A stretch of DNA of 64,000 nucleotides. Origin: Klenkia soli (GTDB taxonomy: Bacteria > Actinomycetota > Actinomycetes > Mycobacteriales > Geodermatophilaceae). Below, piece after piece: positions 43,451-53,237 of the stretch. The translations under genes and the position numbers were made by a program. The DNA is taken from NCBI RefSeq assembly GCF_900103975.1, contig NZ_FNIR01000002.1, positions 248,001 through 312,000 on the forward strand. The letters run 5' to 3'. The notes below the pieces were generated by a model, which saw only the letters and a list, made by a program, of their open reading frames with translations, ran no database searches and was not told the DNA's origin. Every line of letters begins with the position of its first letter. Within the stretch, counting starts at the first letter, position 1.

Positions 43451-44431
43451 ATGCCGGTGACCGATGACCCGGGGTCCGTGCTCGCCGACGTGGCCCGGCG
43501 GTGGCGGCACTTCGCCGAGCTCGAGGCGCCGGTCCGGTCGCCGCACTACGCGCGGCTGGCCGCGGGTCTCGCCGGGGACGACGACCTGCTCGGCTTCCTG
43601 GCCGCGCTGCCCCCGCTCAAGTGCCAGCCGAACCTGCTGCTCGGCGTCCTGGCGCTGCTGCACGGTCGCGCCGCCACCGATCCCGACGAGCTGCGCCGGT
43701 GGGTGCTGGACGACGCCGACCGGGTGCGCGCCGAGGTGCTGGCCCGGTCCACCCAGACCAACGAGCCGGCCCGCTGCGCCGCGCTGCTGCCGGCGATCGC
43801 CGACCTGCCCGGTCCGCTGGCGCTGATCGAGGTTGGCGCCTCGGCGGGGCTGTGCCTGCACCCGGACCGGTACGCCTACGACTACCGGCCGGGCGGGTCG
43901 ATCGGCGACTCCCCGGTGCGGATCACCTGTGCGGTCACGGGCTCCCCGCCGCTGCCGGCCCGGCTGCCCGAGGTCGCCGTCCGGGTCGGCATCGACCTGA
44001 ACCCGCTCGACCCCGCCGCGGACGCCGACTGGCTGCGTGCCCTCGTGTGGCCCGGCCCGGGGCACGACGAGCGGGTGCAGCGGCTCGGTGCGGCCGCCGG
44101 CATCGCCGCGCAGGAGCCCGCCCGCATGATCGCCGGCGACCTGGTCGACGCGCTGCCCGCGGTCGTCGCCGGGCTGCCCGCCGGGGTCACGCCCGTCGTG
44201 CTCCACACCGCCGTGCTCACCTACCTGCCGGCCGACCGGCGCTCGGCGTTCGTCGACCTCGTGCGCGGCCTGCCGGTGCGGTGGGTGTCGCAGGAGGGCC
44301 CGGGGGTGCTCGCCGAGATCCCGGTGCCGGACCGGGCGGAGGACGACGAGCGGTTCCTGCTCGCCGTGGACGGCTGCCCGGTGGCGTGGACCGCCCCGCA
44401 CGGCGGCGCGCTCGACTGGCTGCCCGGCTGA
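43451..44431 (+). CDS. DUF2332 family protein
   Basis: This 326-aa protein starts at ATG 43451 with GGAGGG upstream. KCQPNLLLGVLALLHGRA, QTNEPARCAALLPAI and LIEVGASAGLCL are hallmark DUF2332 blocks. The EVGASAGLCL stretch resembles a nucleotide- or SAM-binding loop, so a methyltransferase-like fold is possible, but no activity is known to me. The stop overlaps the ATG of the sugar kinase, so the two are translated together. Confidence 0.85.
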   Translation: MPVTDDPGSVLADVARRWRHFAELEAPVRSPHYARLAAGLAGDDDLLGFLAALPPLKCQPNLLLGVLALLHGRAATDPDELRRWVLDDADRVRAEVLARSTQTNEPARCAALLPAIADLPGPLALIEVGASAGLCLHPDRYAYDYRPGGSIGDSPVRITCAVTGSPPLPARLPEVAVRVGIDLNPLDPAADADWLRALVWPGPGHDERVQRLGAAAGIAAQEPARMIAGDLVDALPAVVAGLPAGVTPVVLHTAVLTYLPADRRSAFVDLVRGLPVRWVSQEGPGVLAEIPVPDRAEDDERFLLAVDGCPVAWTAPHGGALDWLPG

Positions 44432-45762
44432 TGACCGACGTCGTGCTCGGGGCGGACTCGGGCACCAGCGGGCTGAAGCTGGCCGCGCTGGACACCACCG
44501 GCGCGGTGGTGGCCGAGGCGGAGGTCGGCCACGACGTCGACACCCCCGAGGTCGGCTGGGCGCAGACCGACGTCGCCGTCTGGCGGGCCGCGTTCGACGC
44601 CGCGCTGGGCCGGCTGGACCTCGCCGGGCACACGGTGCGGGCGCTCGGGCTGGCCGGGCAGATGCACGGCGCCGTGCTGGTCGACGGCGCGGGCGCGGCG
44701 CTGGCCCCGGCCCTGCTCTGGCCCGACCAGCGGGCCGCCGCGCAGGTCGAGCGGTGGCGCGGGCTCGCGGACCACGACCGGGCCGCGCTGGCCAACCCGC
44801 TGGTGCCCGGGATGACCGGCCCGCTGACCGCCTGGCTCGCCGAGCACCGGCCCGACCTGGTCGCGCGGGCGGCCGGCGTCCTGCTGCCCAAGGACGCGCT
44901 GCGCGCCACGCTGCTCCCCGACGCCCACCCGCTGGTCACCGATCGCAGCGACGCCTCGGCCACCCTGCTGTGGGACGTGCCCGCCGACGACTGGTCGGCG
45001 CCCGCCCTCGCGCTCGCCCGCGCCCGGGCGCCGGAGGTGCGGCCGTCGGACGAGGTCGTGGGGACGACGGTGCTCCGCGGGGTCGGCGAGGTACCCGTGG
45101 TGGTCGGCGGGGCGGACACACCGCTCGCGCTGCTGGCCACCGGCACCGCGTCCGGTCTGCAGGTCAACCTCGGCACCGGCGTCCAGCTGCTCCGCCCGGG
45201 TGCCACCCCGGCGCCGGTGCTCGACCCGGTGGTGCACACCTACGCCGACGCCGGCGAGGGCTGGTACGCCATGGCCGCGCTGCAGAACGGCGGCCTGGCC
45301 TGGGACTGGGTCCGCCGGGTGCTCGGGTTCGACTGGGCGGAGCTGCTGGCCACCCTGGAGGCTCCCGGCGCCGGCGGGGTGCGGTTCGCGCCGTGGCTGA
45401 CCGGTGAGCGCGGCGGGGTCGCCGGCCCCGACGACCGCGGCGCCTGGACCGGCCTGCACCCCGGCACGACCCGCGCCGACCTGGGCCGGGCCGCGCTGGA
45501 GGGCGTGGCCACCGCCGTCGCGGCGGCGGCCGACCTGCTGGGGACCGCCGACGACGCCCCCGTGGTGCTCACCGGGGGTGGGGCCCGCACGCCGGCGGTG
45601 CAGCAGCTGCTGGCCGACGCCCTGGGACGCCCGGTGCAGCACGTGCAGGTGCGCAGCGCCTCGGCCACCGGCGCCGCGCTGCTCGCCGCCCGCGGGGTCG
45701 GCCTCGCCGTCGCCCCGCACCGGCAGCTCGGCCCGGTGGTCGACCCCCGGGTCAGCGGTTGA
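44431..45762 (+). CDS. xylB: FGGY-family sugar kinase, xylulokinase-like
   Basis: This 443-aa kinase has the FGGY fold. [15 protein letters not shown] forms the first phosphate loop, [13 protein letters not shown] is characteristic of xylulokinases, and the catalytic Asp lies in [34 protein letters not shown] closes the C-terminal domain. It phosphorylates a ketose such as D-xylulose with ATP. ATG 44431 overlaps the DUF2332 stop. No isomerase or sugar transporter is nearby, so the physiological substrate is open. It converges on the ureohydrolase gene with an 11-bp overlap. Confidence 0.82.
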   Translation: MTDVVLGADSGTSGLKLAALDTTGAVVAEAEVGHDVDTPEVGWAQTDVAVWRAAFDAALGRLDLAGHTVRALGLAGQMHGAVLVDGAGAALAPALLWPDQRAAAQVERWRGLADHDRAALANPLVPGMTGPLTAWLAEHRPDLVARAAGVLLPKDALRATLLPDAHPLVTDRSDASATLLWDVPADDWSAPALALARARAPEVRPSDEVVGTTVLRGVGEVPVVVGGADTPLALLATGTASGLQVNLGTGVQLLRPGATPAPVLDPVVHTYADAGEGWYAMAALQNGGLAWDWVRRVLGFDWAELLATLEAPGAGGVRFAPWLTGERGGVAGPDDRGAWTGLHPGTTRADLGRAALEGVATAVAAAADLLGTADDAPVVLTGGGARTPAVQQLLADALGRPVQHVQVRSASATGAALLAARGVGLAVAPHRQLGPVVDPRVSG

Positions 45763-46693
45763 GGGCCAGGACGCTGAGCAGCTCGTAGGCGACGTGCGAG
45801 GCGGCGACCGCGGTGAGCTCGGCGTGGTCGTAGGCGGGGGACACCTCGACGACGTCGGCGCCGACCACGTCCAGCCCGACCAGCCCGCGCAGGGTGTTCA
45901 GCAGCTCGCGGCTGGTCAGCCCACCGGCCTCGGGCGTGCCGGTGCCCGGGGCGTGCGCGGGGTCCAGCACGTCGATGTCCACCGAGACGTAGACCGGGCC
46001 GTCGCCCAGCCGCCGGCGCATGCGCTCGACCACGCTGGCCACGCCGTCCACCTCGTAGTCGTCGCTGCGCACCACCTGGAAGCCGAGCACGGCGTCGTCC
46101 TCGAGGTCCTGCTTGGAGTACAGGGGGCCGCGGATGCCCACGTGCATCGACCGCTCGAGGTCGATCAGCCCCTCCTCGCTGGCCCGGCGGAACGGGGTGC
46201 CGTGCGTGTACGGGGCGCCGAAGTAGGTGTCCCAGGTGTCGAGGTGGGCGTCGAAGTGCAGGACGGCGACCGGGCCGTGGTCGCGGGCCACCGAGCGCAG
46301 GATCGGCAGCGCCACGGTGTGGTCGCCGCCCAGGGTGAGCACCTGGGCGCCGTCGGCCCGCAGGGCCGAGATCCCGGCGTCGATGGTGCCGATCGCCTCC
46401 TCGATGTCGAACGGGTTGACCCCGAGGTCGCCGGCGTCGGCGACCTGCTGGGTGCCGAAGGGCATCGCGTCCAGCGCCGGGTTGTAGGGCCGCAGCAGCT
46501 TCGACCCCGCCCGCACGTGCCCCGGGCCGAACCGGGCGCCGGGCCGGTAGCTGACGCCGGAGTCGAACGGGATGCCGACCACGGCGACGTCGGCCCGCGA
46601 CACCTCGTCCAGCCGGGGCAGCCGGGCGAAGGTGGCCGGGCCGCCGTAGCGGGGGACCTGCGTCGCGTCGACGGGGCCGATCGGGGTGCTCAC
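45752..46693 (-). CDS. Ureohydrolase (agmatinase/guanidino-acid hydrolase family)
   Basis: This 313-aa manganese enzyme of the arginase/agmatinase fold has all metal-ligand motifs: [18 protein letters not shown] and [19 protein letters not shown]. It releases urea from a guanidino compound such as agmatine, 4-guanidinobutanoate or 3-guanidinopropionate. It is the last gene of the NCS1 permease, NTF2-like, ureohydrolase operon (GTG 46693 overlaps the preceding stop), so its substrate is probably what the permease imports. Confidence 0.9.
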   Translation of the reverse strand: MSTPIGPVDATQVPRYGGPATFARLPRLDEVSRADVAVVGIPFDSGVSYRPGARFGPGHVRAGSKLLRPYNPALDAMPFGTQQVADAGDLGVNPFDIEEAIGTIDAGISALRADGAQVLTLGGDHTVALPILRSVARDHGPVAVLHFDAHLDTWDTYFGAPYTHGTPFRRASEEGLIDLERSMHVGIRGPLYSKQDLEDDAVLGFQVVRSDDYEVDGVASVVERMRRRLGDGPVYVSVDIDVLDPAHAPGTGTPEAGGLTSRELLNTLRGLVGLDVVGADVVEVSPAYDHAELTAVAASHVAYELLSVLALNR

Positions 46694-47070
46694 TGCGGGT
46701 CTCCTGAGGGTGAGAGGTGCTCGTGCGCGACCAGCCAGCGGTCGCCGTCCCGGGTGAGGACGACGGTCTCCCGCTCCTGCGTGGTGGCCTCGCCCTCGTG
46801 GGTGGCCACCGTGGTGGTCACGTGGTGGGTGAGCACCGGAGTCTCCCCGACCCACTGCAGCTGCTGGTCGGTCGAGGTGCAGGCCAGCACCCGGAAGCCG
46901 TCGTCGGCCACCCAGCTGCGCCAGGCCGCGCGGTACTCCTCGCGCGAGCCGAACCGCGGGCTGCCGGGCAGCACGAAGGTGGCGTCGGGGTGCAGGCAGG
47001 CGAAGTAGGCGTCCTCCTGCGACGACGCGAACGCCGCGACCAGGGCGTCGAGGGCATCCAGCGGGCTCAT
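46690..47070 (-). CDS. NTF2-like (SnoaL/DUF4440) protein
   Basis: This 126-aa alpha+beta cone-fold protein begins [14 protein letters not shown] and contains [32 protein letters not shown] in pattern, typical of NTF2-like domains. It has no clear catalytic residues. Both ends overlap its neighbours by 4 bp (ATGA and GTGA), locking it between the permease and the ureohydrolase. It may be a small binding or isomerase-like partner. Confidence 0.8.
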   Translation of the reverse strand: MSPLDALDALVAAFASSQEDAYFACLHPDATFVLPGSPRFGSREEYRAAWRSWVADDGFRVLACTSTDQQLQWVGETPVLTHHVTTTVATHEGEATTQERETVVLTRDGDRWLVAHEHLSPSGDPQ

Positions 47071-48593
47071 GCCGGCAGGTCCGCGCCGGGCCGGCGGACC
47101 GGGTCGGTGATCGGCGGCGCCTCACCCGGCGCGCTGGGCACCCAGCGCGGGCCCTGCGGGCCGAAGACGTAGCGCGGCTCGGGGAACAGGAACAGCGACC
47201 CCAGGTAGATCACCGCGGCCAGCAGCAGCGCCACCGGCAGGCTGACGTCCACCCCGCCGAACGCGTCGGTGAACGGCCCGACGATCAGCGGCGGGTAGTT
47301 GGCGAACAGCAGCCCGATGACCGCCGAGGGGATCCAGGCGACCATGCCGCGCCAGTTGACCCCGCCGGAGAACCAGTAGACGCCGCCCTCGCGGCCCTGG
47401 TTGAACACCTGCACGGCGGCGGGGTCGTAGAACCCGCGGCGGGTGACGTAGCCCAGCGTCATGATCACCATCCACGGCGTCGTGCAGATGACGATGGCGC
47501 CGATGAAGGCGTTCACGCTGCCGACCAGGTCGAACGCCAGCCGGCCGACCACGATGAACACGAAGCTGATCGCCCCGATGACCAGCGAGGCCCGCACCCG
47601 CGACAGCCGCGGCAGCACCGAGGAGAAGTCCAGCCCGGTGCCGTAGAGCGAGGTCACACCGGTCGAGAGGCCACCCAGGACGGCGACCACCATCAGCAGC
47701 AGCGCGTACCAGAGCGGCGAGGCCTGGACCAGGGCGAACACGTAGTCGGCCTCCCCGGCCACCAGCGTCGCCGTCCCCACGCCGAACAGGAACGGGACCA
47801 GCGTGGCCAGCTGGGCCACCACCGTGGCCGACAGTTGCGACCGGCGGGAGGTGTCGGCCGGGATGTAGCGCGACCAGTCGCCGAGGAAGGCGCCGAAGGA
47901 GACCGGGTTGCCCATGACGATGAGCACGCTGAGCACGAAGGTCGGGGCGAACGAGCCCAGCGCGTAGGCGTCGGGGCCCGGGTCGTAGGAGAGGTCGAAG
48001 ACGCTCGCGTAGGCCACCAGCCCGAGCAGGATCAGCACCGTGTTGCCGACCACGACGACCTTGTTGACCAGCAGCATGAACTGGTAGCCGTAGACCACCA
48101 CCACGATCACCAGCGCGCCGAGCACCGCGTAGACCAGCGCGCGGGTCAGGTCGCCGTCGGGCAGCCCGAACAGCCGGTTGCCGGCCGCGACCAGGGCGTC
48201 GCCGGAGACCCAGACCGAGATCGAGTAGAACGCGATCGCGGTGAGCAGCGACAGGAACGAGCCCAGGATCCGGCCGCGGACGCCGAAGTGCGCCGAGGAG
48301 GACACCGCGTTGTTCGTGCCGGTCCGCGGCCCGAACAGGCCCATCGGCGAGAGCACCAGCCCGCCCAGCACGACGCCGAGCACCGTGGCGAGCACGGCCT
48401 GGCCCAGCGACAGCCCCAGCAGGACGGGGAAGGTGCCCAGGATGATGGTGGCGAAGGTGTTGGCCCCGCCGAACTGGATGCGCAGCAGGTCCAGCGGCCG
48501 CGACGTGCGTTCGGCGTCGGGGATGGTGTCGATGCCGTGCTGCTCGACCTCCAGCGCGCGGGGGCGCTTGGTCGGGTCTGCGCTGCGGGCCAT
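47067..48593 (-). CDS. NCS1-family permease (nucleobase/cation or guanidino-compound symporter)
   Basis: This 508-aa membrane protein with about 12 helices belongs to the cytosine/purine/allantoin (NCS1) family. The first helix has [16 protein letters not shown], and the motif [17 protein letters not shown] follows. [19 protein letters not shown] and [17 protein letters not shown] are typical of the fold. ATG 48593 has GAGGAG upstream. Being first in an operon with a ureohydrolase, it may import a guanidino compound rather than a base. It is divergent from the cyclase/XRE-cupin pair. Confidence 0.87.
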   Translation of the reverse strand: MARSADPTKRPRALEVEQHGIDTIPDAERTSRPLDLLRIQFGGANTFATIILGTFPVLLGLSLGQAVLATVLGVVLGGLVLSPMGLFGPRTGTNNAVSSSAHFGVRGRILGSFLSLLTAIAFYSISVWVSGDALVAAGNRLFGLPDGDLTRALVYAVLGALVIVVVVYGYQFMLLVNKVVVVGNTVLILLGLVAYASVFDLSYDPGPDAYALGSFAPTFVLSVLIVMGNPVSFGAFLGDWSRYIPADTSRRSQLSATVVAQLATLVPFLFGVGTATLVAGEADYVFALVQASPLWYALLLMVVAVLGGLSTGVTSLYGTGLDFSSVLPRLSRVRASLVIGAISFVFIVVGRLAFDLVGSVNAFIGAIVICTTPWMVIMTLGYVTRRGFYDPAAVQVFNQGREGGVYWFSGGVNWRGMVAWIPSAVIGLLFANYPPLIVGPFTDAFGGVDVSLPVALLLAAVIYLGSLFLFPEPRYVFGPQGPRWVPSAPGEAPPITDPVRRPGADLPA

Positions 48594-48649
48594 GGCGCTC
48601 TCCTCGCTCGGGGGTGACGGGGGCCACCCACCGGTACCGTAGAGCCTGG

Positions 48650-48666
48650 GTTGCACCAGAGGCAAC
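48650..48666. promoter_or_regulatory. Operator-like repeat in the permease/cyclase divergent region
   Basis: GTTGC-ACCAGAG-GCAAC is an inverted repeat with a 7-bp spacer, halfway between NCS1 (ATG 48593) and the cyclase (GTG 48696). XRE-cupin regulators often bind such GTTGC sites, and one is encoded just downstream at 49355. Confidence 0.55.
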
Positions 48667-48695
48667 GAATGTTCACCGGGACGAAACGAGGACAT

Positions 48696-49358
48696 GTGCG
48701 CGTCACACGGCTGGTCGACCTCTCCGTGCCGGTCGACGCCGGCACGCAGGTGTTCCCGGGCGACCCCGTGGTCGCCTCGCACCCGCACACCACGGTGGCC
48801 GCCGACGGCTACAACGTGCAGGCGCTGACGATGGGCTCGCAGTCGGGCACGCACGTCGACGCCCCGTTCCACTTCGTCGAGGGCGGGCTGCGGGTCGACG
48901 AGCTGGACCTCACCCGGCTGACCGGCTCCGCCGTGGTGGTCGACGTCCGGGGCCGGGCGCCGCGCAGCCGGCTGACCTGGGCCGACCTCGAGCACGCGAC
49001 GATCCCGCCCGGCGCGCTCGTCCTGCTGCACACCGGCTGGTCGGCGCACTACGGCACGCCGGCCTACTTCGACCACCCGTTCCTGGACGCCGACGCCTGC
49101 CGCCGGCTGCTCGACGACGGGGTGCGCACGATCGGGCTGGACGCCCCCAACATCGACCTCACGCCCACCGCCGACGACCCCGGCGAGGGCTACCCGGTGC
49201 ACCACCTGGTCGCCGCCGTCGACGGGGTGGTCTGCGAGAACCTGACCAACCTGGCCGCGGTCGACTTCCCCGACCCGTTCGTCTCCCTCCTGCCGCTGCG
49301 GCTGACCGGCGCCGACGGCGCCCCGGTGCGCGCGGTGGCGATGCAGGTCCGCCCGTGA
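48696..49358 (+). CDS. Cyclase-family hydrolase (kynurenine formamidase/isatin hydrolase-like)
   Basis: This 220-aa metal-dependent hydrolase of the cyclase family has the motif QSGTHVDAPFHF, with the His and Asp metal ligands. DLSVPVDAGTQVFPGDP is at the start and APNIDLTP in the middle. Members open or close amide or lactone rings. GTG 48696 is preceded by CGAGGAC. It forms an operon with the XRE-cupin regulator (GTGA overlap) and is divergent from the NCS1 permease operon; a role in the same amide/guanidino pathway is likely. Confidence 0.85.
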   Translation: MRVTRLVDLSVPVDAGTQVFPGDPVVASHPHTTVAADGYNVQALTMGSQSGTHVDAPFHFVEGGLRVDELDLTRLTGSAVVVDVRGRAPRSRLTWADLEHATIPPGALVLLHTGWSAHYGTPAYFDHPFLDADACRRLLDDGVRTIGLDAPNIDLTPTADDPGEGYPVHHLVAAVDGVVCENLTNLAAVDFPDPFVSLLPLRLTGADGAPVRAVAMQVRP

Positions 49359-49915
49359 GTCGCCCGACCCCGCCCGAGGCGCGGATCGGCGGCCGGCTGC
49401 GGGCCGCCCGGCAGGCCCGCGGGCTGACCCTGGACCAGGTGGCGTCGGCCACCGAGCTGACCAAGGGCTTCATCAGCCGGCTCGAGCGCGACGAGGTGTC
49501 GCCGTCGGTGGCCTCGCTGGTCGCCGTCGCCGGGGTGCTGGGCCTGGGCATGGGCGAGCTGTTCGACCCGCCCGCGACCCAGCTGGTGCGGGCCGGCACG
49601 GGCACGCCGATCGCGTTCGGCGGCCAGCGCGTGCACGAGACGCTGCTGACCCCCGGCCCCCAGCGCGAGCTGCAGGTCATCCACTCCGACCTGGCCCCGG
49701 GCGGCACCGGGGGCACCGACCTGTACACGCTGCGGTCGGCCGTGGAGTTCGTCTACGTCGTGGCCGGGGCGCTGGACGTCGTCCTGGGCGACGAGACCGT
49801 GTCGCTGTCCGCCGGCGACGCGCTGACCTTCCCGGGCCGGACGCCGCACACCTGGCGCAACGGGTCCGACACCGCACCGGCCGAGGTGCTCTGGGTGCTC
49901 AGCCCGGCGCCCTGA
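49355..49915 (+). CDS. XRE-cupin transcriptional regulator
   Basis: The 186-aa regulator has an HTH at residues 10-65 (IGGRLRAARQARGLTLDQVASATELTKGFISRLERDEVSPS in pattern) and a C-terminal cupin (about 105-180, SAVEFVYVVAGALDVVLGDETVSLSAGDALTFPGRTPHTWRN in pattern) that binds an effector. The GTG start overlaps the cyclase stop. It probably acts on the GTTGC repeat at 48650 to control both divergent operons. Confidence 0.9.
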   Translation: MSRPTPPEARIGGRLRAARQARGLTLDQVASATELTKGFISRLERDEVSPSVASLVAVAGVLGLGMGELFDPPATQLVRAGTGTPIAFGGQRVHETLLTPGPQRELQVIHSDLAPGGTGGTDLYTLRSAVEFVYVVAGALDVVLGDETVSLSAGDALTFPGRTPHTWRNGSDTAPAEVLWVLSPAP

Positions 49916-50009
49916 CCCCCCGTGCGGGTCGGGCCAGGCCGTTCGCCCGGGCGACGGCGCCCGTCGGCTGGTCTACTTGCCGGTACCAGGTCGGGGCGAG
50001 GAACGGGGG

Positions 50010-50882
50010 GTGTGCGTGGCGCTGTCGTTGAACGCCGCCGCGCGCTCGCACACCGGGCCCCGGCCGGACAACCAGGACTCCGGGCTGGTGTCGCCCTGCC
50101 TGGTCGCCGTCGCGGACGGCGTCGGCGGCAACGTGGGCGGGGCCGTCGCCTCGTCGCTGGTCATCGGGTGGCTGGCCCCGATGGGCCGCGAGCTGAGCGC
50201 CGACGAGCCCGACGGCGATCTGGCCAGCCTGGTCGCCGCGTGCAACGAGCGGATCCGCACCGCGGTGGGTCACCGCCCGCGGCTCGAGGGCATGGCCACC
50301 ACGCTGTCGGCGATCGGCGTGCTGGGCGACCGGGCCGTGCTGGTGCACATCGGCGACTCCCGCGCCTACCGCTGGCGGGCCCCCGAGCTCGTGCAGCTCA
50401 CCCGCGACCACACCCTCGTGCAGGCCCTGATCGACGCCGGCTCCATCACCGAGGCCGAGGCGCTGGTGCACCCGCAGCGGTCGGCGGTCTACGCCGCGCT
50501 GCACGGCGGCACCGACGACGTCGAGGGCCTCGAGGTGCTGTCGGTCGACCTGCTGCCCGGCGACCGGCTGCTGGTCTGCTCCGACGGCCTGTCGGGGGCG
50601 CTCCCGCCGCAGGTCATGGCCGAGCTGCTGGCGGTCGCCGAGAACCCCGACCAGGCCGCGGCCACCCTGCTGGGCGCGGCGCTGGCCGCCCCGGCGTCGG
50701 ACAACGTGACCGTCGTGGTCGCCGACGTGCTCGACGACATGGTCGACGGCATCCCGCCCACCCGGTACCGCACGGTGGGCGCGGCGTCCTCGGCCCGCGA
50801 CGAGACCGTCGAGGTGCTCGAGGCGCTGTGGCCGGGGCCCGCCACCGGTGCGTTCCGCCCGGTGACCGCCCCGATCGGCTGA
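50010..50882 (+). CDS. PP2C-family protein phosphatase
   Basis: This 290-aa PPM serine/threonine phosphatase has every metal-binding motif: PDNQDSG, VADGVGGN, HIGDSRAYRW, the SDGLSG segment and ASDNVTVVV. It removes phosphate from Ser/Thr residues and usually opposes Pkn kinases. GTG 50010 is used, with GTG 50016 also possible. No kinase is adjacent. The 40-residue C-terminal tail after the core has no motif. Confidence 0.9.
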   Translation: MCVALSLNAAARSHTGPRPDNQDSGLVSPCLVAVADGVGGNVGGAVASSLVIGWLAPMGRELSADEPDGDLASLVAACNERIRTAVGHRPRLEGMATTLSAIGVLGDRAVLVHIGDSRAYRWRAPELVQLTRDHTLVQALIDAGSITEAEALVHPQRSAVYAALHGGTDDVEGLEVLSVDLLPGDRLLVCSDGLSGALPPQVMAELLAVAENPDQAAATLLGAALAAPASDNVTVVVADVLDDMVDGIPPTRYRTVGAASSARDETVEVLEALWPGPATGAFRPVTAPIG

Positions 50883-50924
50883 GCCCCGCTACAGCTCGGG
50901 CGGGTTCCCGCCGACAGTGCCTGC

Positions 50925-51347
50925 GTGACCACGCTGCTGGAACGCCCCGCCACGGTGGAGCTCGACGCCATCACCCTGCTGCCCGGTCGGGCCGCGCTGC
51001 TCGACGTCCTGGCCCTGCGCCGCCCCGCCGCCGGCCGACCCGCCGACACCGGGGTGGTCGTCGTCGGCCTGCTGTCGGCGACCGTGGTGCCGCTGGGCGC
51101 CGCCCTCCTGCTCGACGTCACCGCCGCGCTGTCCGGTGCGCTGGTCGAGGGCGAGTGGCTGGCCCGCTACGGCCCGGCCGCGTTCGCCGTCGTCACCGAC
51201 GAGCCGCTGCCCGCGGCCGCGGGCCGGCTGCTCGCCGCGCTCGACCTGCCCGCCGCCGTCGGGCAGTGCCCGCTGACCCACGACCTGGACGCCGTCGCCG
51301 TCCTGCAGCGGGCCGCCGCCGACCTCGTGGCGACCCGCTCCGCCTGA
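50925..51347 (+). CDS. Short GGDEF-like domain protein, degenerate
   Basis: The 140-aa protein reads like a stripped GGDEF domain. TLLPGRAALLDVLAL corresponds to TGLPNRAAL, and VVVVGLL follows. WLARYGPAAFAVVTDEP aligns with the region WxARYGGDEFAVL, where GGDEF has become GPAAF. The nucleotide-binding and catalytic residues are therefore lost. It starts at GTG 50925, 42 bp after the phosphatase stop, and may be an inert scaffold or regulator. The assignment rests on pattern similarity only. Confidence 0.6.
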   Translation: MTTLLERPATVELDAITLLPGRAALLDVLALRRPAAGRPADTGVVVVGLLSATVVPLGAALLLDVTAALSGALVEGEWLARYGPAAFAVVTDEPLPAAAGRLLAALDLPAAVGQCPLTHDLDAVAVLQRAAADLVATRSA

Positions 51348-51350
51348 CCC

Positions 51351-53237
51351 CTAGTGGCAGTGCGGTGCGCCGGAGGCCGACGGGGGCATCGACAGCGTGG
51401 GGTTGCGGTCGAAGAAGCCGGTCGGCTTGAGCTCGAACCGCACGACGTCCACCGGCATGACCGGCCAGTCCTCGACCCGCGGCACGTGGTGCAGGCCGAA
51501 CACGTGCCACAGGACGACGTCGGTCGCCTCGGTGGAGCGGCCGGCCTGCGTCCACTCGGGCAGCCCGGCGTCCCGTGAGCTCTGGTTGCAGAACTCGCCC
51601 GAGGGCCAGCGCTCCTCGGCGTCGAACGGCGTGACCCACACCGGGTGCGCCACCACGCCGGCCCGCTGGATGAGCGGGGACTCCGGCCCGGCCAGTGCGG
51701 GGATCGCCGCGGTCGGCACCAGCTTGTAGCTCGTCGGCGCACCCCACGCGTTGCGCCGCGAGGCCGAGGTGACCGAGAAGCCGCGCTGCGAGGCCCAGTC
51801 CAGGTCGAACCCGCCCTCGGTGGTGATCGGCGCCTTCCGCGGCGTCAGCGCCATGCCGTAGGGGTTGCCCGGCCCGATGGGCGGCACCTCGGTGTGCGAC
51901 TGCACGACCGTGTTGTCGGGGGTGTCGACCTCCATGTCCAGCCGCGCCACGATGAAGTGCTGGTGCACCGGGGCGTAGGTGTGGTCGTCGACGACGGTGC
52001 CGTGCTCGGGCGGCGTGTCCTCGAACGCCGAGGTCACCATGATCCCGGTGGCCCGCACCTCGCACTCGATCTGGCCATCGGGGTAGAAGCGCCAGTAGAC
52101 GAGGTACTCGTAGTTGGCCACGGTCGCGTGGAAGCTGACCACCAGCCGGCGCGAGCGCCGCACCTCGGCGCCGGCGTGCTCGTCGACGTGCTTCCAGAGG
52201 ACGCCGTCGTCCTCCTCGTGGATGCAGATCGCGTTGGTGATCGTGTACGGCTCGCCGTGGCTGTCGTGCAGCACGGCGTCGAGGTAGGTGATCTCGCCCA
52301 GGCAGTCGCAGCCCAGCTCGAGCGAGGTGGTCATGAAGCCCAGGCCCCACTCGCCGATGTCGAAGGCGGTGCGGCGGTAGTGGTCCTCGCTGGGGTCGCG
52401 GTAGGGCACGACCATCTCGGCGAAGCTCATGCGGTGGGCGACCGACCGGCCGTCGATCGAGACCCGGTGCAGCACCAGGCCCTCGCGGTGGTTGAAGCCG
52501 ATGCGCATCGACCAGTCCAGCCAGCGCAGCTCGTTGCCCTCGACCGACAGCGAGACGCCGTCGGGCTGGGTGAGCTCGAACTTCTTGACGTCCGTTCGCT
52601 CGACCAGGCCGGGCACCAGGGCGGGGACGTACTCGCCCATCGCGTTCGCCGGCGCCGGCACCGAGAACGTGTCCTCGACGTCCAGCAGCTCCATGGTGTT
52701 GAGGTCGACCACGTGGTGCAGGCCGTTGACCGGGTGCGCGTAGGGGTTGCCGTTCGGGGTCTCGCGGACCCAGACGTCGGTCCAGCCCACCCGGCGGTCG
52801 GCGAACTGCTGCGGGATGAGCGAGTGCCCGTAGGCCCAGGTGTCGATGAGCACCAGGTCGAGATCGGTGATGCCGCGGGCGGCCAGCGACTCGATGACCT
52901 GCGGGTGCGCGATCAGCGCGACGTGCGCCTCGTGCCACTCGTCGACGGTCATGTTCGGCTGCTCGCCGGGGACCGGCGTCCACTCGAGCACGGCGTCGTC
53001 GGTCAGCGACACGACCGCCTTGTACGCCGCGTTCGCGGCGGTCTCGAAGCAGGTCACCCGGGCCTCGCGCGGGTTCGGGTCGCCGGCCGACCAGGTGCGG
53101 ACGACGTCCTTGGCCGGCTCGCGCAGCTCGATGCTCGCGAACCGCCACCCGTCGCCGACCCCCTTCTCGCGGCGCAGGATCGCCGCCGCGGCGCGGAACT
53201 CGTCGGCGGACAGCGGGTCGAGCGGGTGCGCGGTCAT
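51351..53237 (-). CDS. Copper amine oxidase (primary-amine oxidase)
   Basis: This 628-aa enzyme oxidises primary amines (for example tyramine, phenethylamine, agmatine or diamines) to aldehyde, NH3 and H2O2. The topaquinone tyrosine is Y376 in ANYEYLVYW, the catalytic Asp lies in AFDIGEWGLG near 293, and copper His residues are in HQHF (425, 427) and near LHHVPRVEDW. Length matches the Arthrobacter enzyme. ATG 53237 overlaps the ureohydrolase stop (ATGA). No signal peptide is evident, so it is cytosolic. Confidence 0.93.
   Translation of the reverse strand: MTAHPLDPLSADEFRAAAAILRREKGVGDGWRFASIELREPAKDVVRTWSAGDPNPREARVTCFETAANAAYKAVVSLTDDAVLEWTPVPGEQPNMTVDEWHEAHVALIAHPQVIESLAARGITDLDLVLIDTWAYGHSLIPQQFADRRVGWTDVWVRETPNGNPYAHPVNGLHHVVDLNTMELLDVEDTFSVPAPANAMGEYVPALVPGLVERTDVKKFELTQPDGVSLSVEGNELRWLDWSMRIGFNHREGLVLHRVSIDGRSVAHRMSFAEMVVPYRDPSEDHYRRTAFDIGEWGLGFMTTSLELGCDCLGEITYLDAVLHDSHGEPYTITNAICIHEEDDGVLWKHVDEHAGAEVRRSRRLVVSFHATVANYEYLVYWRFYPDGQIECEVRATGIMVTSAFEDTPPEHGTVVDDHTYAPVHQHFIVARLDMEVDTPDNTVVQSHTEVPPIGPGNPYGMALTPRKAPITTEGGFDLDWASQRGFSVTSASRRNAWGAPTSYKLVPTAAIPALAGPESPLIQRAGVVAHPVWVTPFDAEERWPSGEFCNQSSRDAGLPEWTQAGRSTEATDVVLWHVFGLHHVPRVEDWPVMPVDVVRFELKPTGFFDRNPTLSMPPSASGAPHCH

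Noticed and set aside
48594-48695. A guanidine riboswitch before the permease operon
   Set aside because: The leader is about 100 bp and shared by two divergent genes. I see only the GTTGC repeat and none of the conserved guanidine riboswitch elements.
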